Of a stretch of 44,107 nucleotides of DNA, positions 39,508-44,107 are shown in pieces (position 1 is the first letter of the stretch; each line of letters begins with the position of its first letter). Made by a program: the position numbers and the translations under genes. Location of the stretch: assembly GCA_900768535.1 (NCBI GenBank), contig CAAGDE010000149.1, positions 1-44,107 of the forward strand. Reading direction: 5' to 3'. The stretch comes from Clostridia bacterium (GTDB lineage Bacteria > Bacillota > Clostridia > Oscillospirales > CAG-272). The notes beneath the pieces are model-generated. The model saw nothing but the letters and a program-made list of their open reading frames with translations, made no database searches and was not told the DNA's origin.

Positions 39508-40773
39508 ATGATTTTTGAGCATGATGATACCGCAACCGATTGCGGCGTAAAGATTAAGATTATCGGCGTCGGCGGCGGTGGCGGCAATGCGGTGAACCGG
39601 ATGGTTGCCGCGAATGTCCAGGGCGTTGACATTTACGCACTGAACACGGACAAGCTGGCATTCCGGAAGTCCGAGGTTTCCAACAAGATCATTATCGGTG
39701 AGAAGATTACCAAGGGCTTCGGCGCCGGTGCAAACCCGCAGATCGGTGCGCGCGCGGCGGAGGAGTCGATCGATGAGATCAAGGACATCCTGGACGGCAC
39801 CGATATGCTGTTCATCACCGCGGGCATGGGCGGCGGAACCGGAACCGGAGCCGCACCCGTTGTGGCGAGAATGGCAAGAGAGATGGATATCCTGACCATC
39901 GGGATTGTGACCAAGCCCTTCAACTTTGAAGGCTCGAGAAGAATGGAACAGGCGGAGAAGGGCATCGCGGAGCTGGCACAGTATGTGGACTCGCTGGTGG
40001 TCATCCCGAACGAGCGCCTGAAGCTGATCTCCACGGCGAAAATTTCGCTGTCCAACGCATTCAGTACGGCGGACGATGTCCTGCGCCGCGGCGTGCAGAG
40101 CATCTCCGACCTGATCAACGTCCCCGGTTTTATCAACCTCGACTTTGCCGACGTGACCAGCGTCATGGCGAACGCGGGCTACGCGCATATGGGCGTCGGC
40201 TCGGCGACCGGAAAGGACAAGGCAGAGCAAGCGGCGCTGGAGGCGATCTCCAGTCCGCTGCTGGAGACCTCCATCAAGGGCGCAAAGGGCATTCTGATCA
40301 GTATGTCGGTGTCGCCTGACGTCGGTCTGGAGGACGTGGATTACGCCTCCACGCTGATCGCAAAGGAAGCAAACCCCGATGCCAACATCATCTGGGGCGT
40401 GTCGTTCGACCAGTCCCTGGAGGACGAAATGCGCATCACCATCATTGCAACCGGTTTTGCAAAGAAGGATGAGGACGCGCAGAGAACGGTCAATAAGGTC
40501 AAGCCGAATCCGGAGTCCCCGTTCCGCGCGCAGGCTCCCGCGGCACAGAGACCTGCGGTCGGCATGAACCAGCCCAGACCCGCCGCTCCGGCAGGACAGA
40601 GACCGGCAGCACCTGCGGCGCAAAGACCGGCTGCTCCGCAACAGAGACCCGCAGCCCCTGCACCGGCTCCCGCCCCTGCGAGAAAGCCCGCACCGGCTCC
40701 CAAGCCCGCTGTGGAGGATGACGATTTTGACGATATCCTCTCCATGATGAAGAACGCAAGAAAGAATAAGTAA
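39508..40773 (+). CDS. ftsZ2: Cell division GTPase FtsZ, second tandem copy (421 aa)
   Basis: The core matches the first copy almost throughout: GVGGGGGNAVNRM in the nucleotide loop, GGGTGTGAAPV, and NLDFAD in the T7 loop, so it should be an active GTPase. It differs mainly at 40-60 (DIYALNTDKLAFRKSEVSN), in scattered surface residues and in a longer QRPA-rich linker. The C-terminus VEDDDFDDILSMMKNARKNK keeps the same pattern as copy one. GGAGG is 10 bases before the ATG. A terminator follows. The symbol ftsZ2 is only a label for the second copy. Confidence 0.96.
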   Translation: MIFEHDDTATDCGVKIKIIGVGGGGGNAVNRMVAANVQGVDIYALNTDKLAFRKSEVSNKIIIGEKITKGFGAGANPQIGARAAEESIDEIKDILDGTDMLFITAGMGGGTGTGAAPVVARMAREMDILTIGIVTKPFNFEGSRRMEQAEKGIAELAQYVDSLVVIPNERLKLISTAKISLSNAFSTADDVLRRGVQSISDLINVPGFINLDFADVTSVMANAGYAHMGVGSATGKDKAEQAALEAISSPLLETSIKGAKGILISMSVSPDVGLEDVDYASTLIAKEANPDANIIWGVSFDQSLEDEMRITIIATGFAKKDEDAQRTVNKVKPNPESPFRAQAPAAQRPAVGMNQPRPAAPAGQRPAAPAAQRPAAPQQRPAAPAPAPAPARKPAPAPKPAVEDDDFDDILSMMKNARKNK

Positions 40774-40789
40774 GCGCAGAACGCAAATG

Positions 40790-40826
40790 AAAAGCACCGC
40801 GGTCGGAAGGACTGCGGTGCTTTTCC
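40790..40826 (+). terminator. Terminator after the ftsZ pair
   Basis: AAAAGCACCGC (40790-40800) pairs with GCGGTGCTTTT (40814-40824), an 11-bp stem with a short T-run. The remainder of the gap to 41044 holds the next promoter and no gene. Confidence 0.8.
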
Positions 40827-40938
40827 GCTTCTGCCCGGCCGCCCGGTTGCGATTGGCTCCGGAAGCGGATTATTTGTAAAAAAATATCCGTTCTGATGCC
40901 GGATTTATCGATTTTACAAATTATCTTTTGGATTTTAC

Positions 40939-40967
40939 TTGCGGAGACAGGGGATTGCTGGTATAAT
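40939..40967 (+). promoter_or_regulatory. Promoter of the oxidoreductase-transporter pair
   Basis: TTGCGG (40939-40944) and TATAAT (40962-40967) are 17 bases apart, 77 bases before the oxidoreductase ATG. Confidence 0.68.
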
Positions 40968-41044
40968 CTTATAAGGATTGACGGATTGTCCGTGCTGATT
41001 CGGAAGCGGGGAGATCCGCCTGACAAAGGAAAAGGGGAGATCAT

Positions 41045-42064
41045 ATGTTGAATTTGGGGATTATCGGACTTGGCGTTGGCGTCAGCCACCTCCGGGGGGT
41101 ACAGCGTCTGGCGAATGTCCGCGTGAAGACGATCTGTGACACGAATGCGGAAAAGCTGAAAACGGTTGCGGAAACCTACGGCATTGCAAAGACCTGCACC
41201 GACTATCGGTTGATGCTGACCGATCCGGAGCTTGACGGGATCTGCGTTGCAACGCCCGACCAGCTCCATGCGGAGATGGTCTGTGCGGCTCTGCGCGCGG
41301 GAAAGCACGTCCTGTGCGAAAAGCCGCTGTCCCTGCATTCCGACGAATGCCGCGAAATGATCCGCACGGCGGAGGAGACCGGAAAAATCCTGATGGTGGG
41401 ACAGGTCTGCCGTCTGACGCCGGGATTTCTGAAAGCCAAGCAGCTGATTGACGAAGGCGTTCTCGGAGAAATCTACTTCGTTGAATCGGAATACGCGCAT
41501 GATTACACCGAGATCGGCGGCTGGAGGAAGGATCCCGCACTGATGCGGCATCCGGTGACGGGCGGCGGATGTCACCCGGTGGATCTGCTGCGCTGGCTGA
41601 CCGGCAGTGACCCGCAGGAGGTGTTCTCCTATTCCACCCACCGCGCCCTGCCGGACTGGCCCTGTGACGACAGCACCATTGCGGTTCTGAAGTTTCGCGA
41701 GGGACTGATGGGGAAGATCCTGGTCTCCACCGGCTGCAAGCGGGCATACACCATGCGCACGGTGATCTACGGGACCAAGGGAACGCTGATAACCGACAAT
41801 ACCTCGCCGCAGATATCACTGTACACCTCCACCTTCGGAGAGCTGGATTCCTTTATGGGCAAGCGCATGGAGGAGATCGAGCATCGCATTCCCGTGCGGG
41901 TGGACAACCACAATTTCGGCGATGAGATTGCGGAGTTCTGCCGGTGCATTGAGACCGGATCCCAGCCGAAGATCAGCGCGGAGGAGGGTGCCAGGGCGGT
42001 TGCCGTCTGTGAGGCGATCATCCGCTCCTCGGCTACCGGAAATCCGGAGAAAGTGCGGTACTGA
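41045..42064 (+). CDS. Gfo/Idh/MocA family oxidoreductase (339 aa)
   Basis: This is an NAD(P)-dependent dehydrogenase of the glucose-fructose/inositol dehydrogenase family. The Rossmann nucleotide motif is GIIGLGVGVSHL (4-15, with GxGxxxSH), followed by ATPDQLHAEM and the catalytic-site motif CEKPLS (about 94-99). The second domain contains GGGCHPVDLLRWLTG with the conserved histidine and aspartate. Such enzymes oxidise sugars, inositols or sugar derivatives; the substrate is not visible. GGGGAG lies 5 bases before the ATG. The EamA transporter gene follows 3 bases after the stop codon, so the pair may move and convert one metabolite. A PocR-AraC regulator is next. Confidence 0.92.
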   Translation: MLNLGIIGLGVGVSHLRGVQRLANVRVKTICDTNAEKLKTVAETYGIAKTCTDYRLMLTDPELDGICVATPDQLHAEMVCAALRAGKHVLCEKPLSLHSDECREMIRTAEETGKILMVGQVCRLTPGFLKAKQLIDEGVLGEIYFVESEYAHDYTEIGGWRKDPALMRHPVTGGGCHPVDLLRWLTGSDPQEVFSYSTHRALPDWPCDDSTIAVLKFREGLMGKILVSTGCKRAYTMRTVIYGTKGTLITDNTSPQISLYTSTFGELDSFMGKRMEEIEHRIPVRVDNHNFGDEIAEFCRCIETGSQPKISAEEGARAVAVCEAIIRSSATGNPEKVRY

Positions 42065-42067
42065 GCG

Positions 42068-42946
42068 ATGGAAGCACTTCTGATCGGCGTCATGATCCTG
42101 CTCTACACGGCACAGTCGCTCCTGTGTCGCAAATATGCGGAATGCTATCCCGGAAAGCCGGAGCTGGCATCCCCGGTATTCACCATTGTCAGCGGCCTGA
42201 TCGTCGCGTTTGTTTCGGTTGCCCTGCGCGGGTTTGTCCTTCACGTCCAGCTGCCGACGGTGCTTCTGGGACTTGCAAACGCACTGGTGCTCTTCGGCTA
42301 TAATATCTGCCTGATCCGCGCCTCGCAGACCGGTCCCTATTCGATTCTGATGGTGTTTTCGATAGCCGGCGGAATACTGATTCCCACGGCGGCGGCAACG
42401 GTGTTCTTCCGGGACCGGCTCTCGCTTCCGAGACTGGCGGCAATCCTGGTGATCCTGCTGGCGGTCTTTCTTATCAGCCGCAGACCCGGCGAGCGCGCGG
42501 GCGGCAGACGCGGTTTCCTTTTCCTGTGTGCGGGGTTGGGGATCTGCAACGGGCTTTACGGAACTCTGCTGGACGTCCAACAGCGTGTGACGGGCGTGGA
42601 GGAAAAGGAGATGATGGTTGCGCTGACCTATTTTGCGGCGGCGTGCCTAGCGGCTGGATTCCTGACCTTCCGAACCTCCGGCAAGCCCGGCGGTGCGATG
42701 CGTCAGACGCCGCGCTCCCTGTTCTGGATGCTTGTCTGCTCCGTGACGGTTGCCGCCGCGATCCATGTGCTGGCGCTTCTGATTTCGGCTGTGGATGTTT
42801 CGGTGCTGTACACGTTTGACAATGCCGGCGTCTTCTGCCTGAGCGTCATTGCCTCGTGCGTCTTTTTCCGGGAACGGCTGACGAAGGGAAATCTGATCGG
42901 CTGTATCCTGATGTGCGCGGCGCTGGTCTGCGTTTCGCTGTTCTGA
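42068..42946 (+). CDS. EamA/DMT-superfamily transporter (292 aa)
   Basis: Ten hydrophobic segments in two related halves of five mark the drug/metabolite transporter superfamily. The protein lacks a signal peptide and is an integral membrane protein. ILIPTAAATVFFRDRLSLPRLAAILVILLAVF (near 100-133) and SVIASCVFFRERLTKGNLIGCILMCAALVCVSLF at the C-terminus are the paired EamA ends. It starts 3 bases after the oxidoreductase stop codon with only a weak ribosome binding site, so coupling is likely. The substrate is unknown; export or uptake of the oxidoreductase's metabolite is a guess. Confidence 0.88.
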   Translation: MEALLIGVMILLYTAQSLLCRKYAECYPGKPELASPVFTIVSGLIVAFVSVALRGFVLHVQLPTVLLGLANALVLFGYNICLIRASQTGPYSILMVFSIAGGILIPTAAATVFFRDRLSLPRLAAILVILLAVFLISRRPGERAGGRRGFLFLCAGLGICNGLYGTLLDVQQRVTGVEEKEMMVALTYFAAACLAAGFLTFRTSGKPGGAMRQTPRSLFWMLVCSVTVAAAIHVLALLISAVDVSVLYTFDNAGVFCLSVIASCVFFRERLTKGNLIGCILMCAALVCVSLF

Positions 42947-43003
42947 ATACACAGCCGGTACCGTCAACCGAACGGAAAGCGGCAGCGGGATTTCATTTTC
43001 ATC

Positions 43004-43032
43004 TTGCAATTCCGGGGAAAACGTGGTATAAT
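43004..43032 (+). promoter_or_regulatory. Promoter of the PocR-AraC regulator
   Basis: TTGCAA (43004-43009) and TATAAT (43027-43032) are 17 bases apart, 39 bases before the ATG. Confidence 0.75.
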
Positions 43033-43071
43033 GGGGTATAGAATGATACACGCCGGAGAGGAGTTACACGT

Positions 43072-43953
43072 ATGCCGTTGCCGGATCTGGAATGTACCCT
43101 GCAAACCTTCCATGCCATTTCAAAAATGGATGTCGGTTTATTCGATGCGCAGTACCGGTGCATCCGGAACCTTTCAGCCTGCGGTACAACCTTCTGTCAG
43201 GAGCTGCATAAGCACAGACCGTTCCTGAAAATGTGCCTGGCATCGGACAAGCGTGCCTTTTTGCAGGTGGAGCAGAGCGGAGCCGCCGGCAGATATACCT
43301 GCCCGTTCGGATTTTCCGAGATGCTGGTGCCGATTTTTGAGAACGATGTCGTTGTGGCATATCTCATCGGCGGACCCGCGGTCGAGGTGGACGCGAACGG
43401 TCAGCCGGTCAACGGCACGGACGATGATCTGCCTTTGGAATTCCGGACCGAAGCAAGACGCGCACTGCTCACGAAGATTCCGCACTATACCAGGGAACAG
43501 CTGGACGCTTTTTATCAGACCTTCCTCCTGTTTGCGCAGTATATCGAGTCAAAGGGGTTTTTGTCCGCGCAGAACCGGTCGTTGGGGCAGATGATCAAAG
43601 CCTATATCTGCGCGAATCTCGGAGAGAAGATCACGCTGGCGGATCTGAGTACCAAATTGCACTGCAGTACCGTTACGCTGACCGAAAATTTCCGGCATGA
43701 ATTCGGCATCACCATTGCGCAGTATATGACCGGAAAGCGGATCCGTCTGGCAAAAAAACAGCTTCTGGAAACCGGTAATTCCATCTCGGAAATTGCCGGA
43801 TCCTGCGGGTTTTCCGATCTCGCATATTTTTCAAGGTGCTTCCGAAACACCACGGGACAGTCCCCGTCCGAATATCGCCGGACGCGAAACCAAACAGACA
43901 ACGAAAAAAGGGGCTGTAAAAAAACGCCCCACCCCCAAGCATCCGAGAGTTGA
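43072..43953 (+). CDS. AraC family regulator with PocR-type sensor domain (293 aa)
   Basis: An N-terminal PocR-like domain (about 5-165) has the family cysteines in FCQELHK, KMCLASDK and YTCPFGF, followed by MLVPIFENDVVVAYLIGGP. PocR senses small diols such as propanediol in its founding member. A C-terminal double helix-turn-helix (about 185-280) has SEIAGSCGFSDLAYFSRCFR and GQSPSEYRR. GGAG lies 8 bases before the ATG. It sits after the oxidoreductase and transporter and has its own promoter, so it may regulate them; the ligand is not known. The stop codon lies inside the following terminator hairpin. Confidence 0.92.
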   Translation: MPLPDLECTLQTFHAISKMDVGLFDAQYRCIRNLSACGTTFCQELHKHRPFLKMCLASDKRAFLQVEQSGAAGRYTCPFGFSEMLVPIFENDVVVAYLIGGPAVEVDANGQPVNGTDDDLPLEFRTEARRALLTKIPHYTREQLDAFYQTFLLFAQYIESKGFLSAQNRSLGQMIKAYICANLGEKITLADLSTKLHCSTVTLTENFRHEFGITIAQYMTGKRIRLAKKQLLETGNSISEIAGSCGFSDLAYFSRCFRNTTGQSPSEYRRTRNQTDNEKRGCKKTPHPQASES

Positions 43954-43976
43954 AGGACTTTCGGATGCTTTTTTTT
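43937..43976 (+). terminator. Terminator overlapping the PocR-AraC stop codon
   Basis: AAGCATCCGA (43937-43946) pairs with TCGGATGCTT (43961-43970), followed by six more T residues. The stop codon of the regulator (43951-43953) lies in the loop region. Confidence 0.88.
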
Positions 43977-43984
43977 GAAAAAAA

Positions 43985-44107
43985 ACGGCTGTCATCTTCC
44001 GATAACAGCCGTGATTGTGGTACTCCATCGAAAAATCAATCTTCCGCAATTTTTCGTTGAGCAGATTTATCCCCCCTCATCAGTCGCTGACGCGCCAGCT
44101 TCCCCCC
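43985..44107. other. Gene-free right end with a hairpin and a C-rich repeat-like edge
   Basis: ACGGCTGT (43985-43992) pairs with ACAGCCGT (44005-44012). Sequence from about 44067 (TTTATCCCCCC) to the end, with two C6 runs and GTCGCTGACGCGCCAGC, looks like the edge of a repeat, cut by the window. No coding frame is supported. Confidence 0.4.

Noticed and set aside
39290..40720. Short tandem DNA repeats in the 3' parts of both ftsZ genes, CRISPR-like at first glance
   Set aside because: They encode the QRPA-rich protein linker in frame and lack regular spacers.
1..44107. tRNA, rRNA or CRISPR loci
   Set aside because: I saw no cloverleaf-type sequence, no rRNA-like sequence and no regularly spaced repeat array.

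Overview
The window looks like chromosomal DNA from a GC-rich, low-complexity-poor member of the Bacillota, most likely class Clostridia (an Oscillospirales/Ruminococcaceae-type gut anaerobe). The evidence is the combination of a DnaD/DnaI-type replication pair, Rex, a glmS ribozyme in front of glmS, a MraZ-controlled dcw cluster with a PASTA-bearing SpoVD/FtsI, strong AGGAGG ribosome binding sites and TTGACA-17-TATAAT promoters. The genus is inference; no rRNA or tRNA gene was seen.

Layout. (1) 188-12040, all minus strand: a small orphan protein; an acyl-CoA synthetase-like enzyme; rex-dnaD-dnaI, which joins redox sensing to helicase loading; an operon of dCMP deaminase, lipoprotein, LMW phosphatase-like protein, rimI and tsaD; and an AraC regulator with an M42 peptidase and a DUF1015 protein. 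(2) 12382-17317, plus strand: a phospholipase C-like protein, then glmM, a left-handed beta-helix acyltransferase-like protein and ribozyme-controlled glmS, which together feed the UDP-GlcNAc pathway. (3) 17318-17899: a gene-free, palindrome-rich island. (4) 17900-21662: a cassette of small membrane protein, VTC-domain protein, DUF4956 membrane protein and Cthe_2159-like beta-helix lipoprotein. (5) 21737-25492, minus: a 1251-residue SF1 helicase with a C-terminal nuclease-like domain. (6) 25912-40773: mraZ, rsmH, an FtsL-like protein, spoVD/ftsI, murE, murF, mraY, ftsW, murG, ftsQ and two tandem ftsZ genes. murD, murC, murB and ftsA are not in this cluster. (7) 41045-43953: a Gfo/Idh/MocA oxidoreductase, an EamA transporter and a PocR-AraC regulator.

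The most unusual signal is not a gene. At least seven intergenic places (about 20-162, 5391-5478, 12090-12170, 15172-15247, 17591-17690, 17717-17817 and a deleted remnant at 35972-36010) carry one two-hairpin element. Both stems change sequence between copies but stay base-paired, and a fixed tail (CCAAGGTCTTC or close) always faces the neighbouring gene. Two inverted copies with a 25-bp inverted repeat between them make a MITE-like palindrome at 17591-17817. This covarying, gene-facing repeat family is my best candidate for something undescribed. Next in interest are the tandem ftsZ pair with non-canonical C-terminal peptides, the helicase-nuclease fusion next to mraZ, the DnaA-box-like cluster in front of rex-dnaD-dnaI, and a set of CGACAT-type repeats in front of mraZ.
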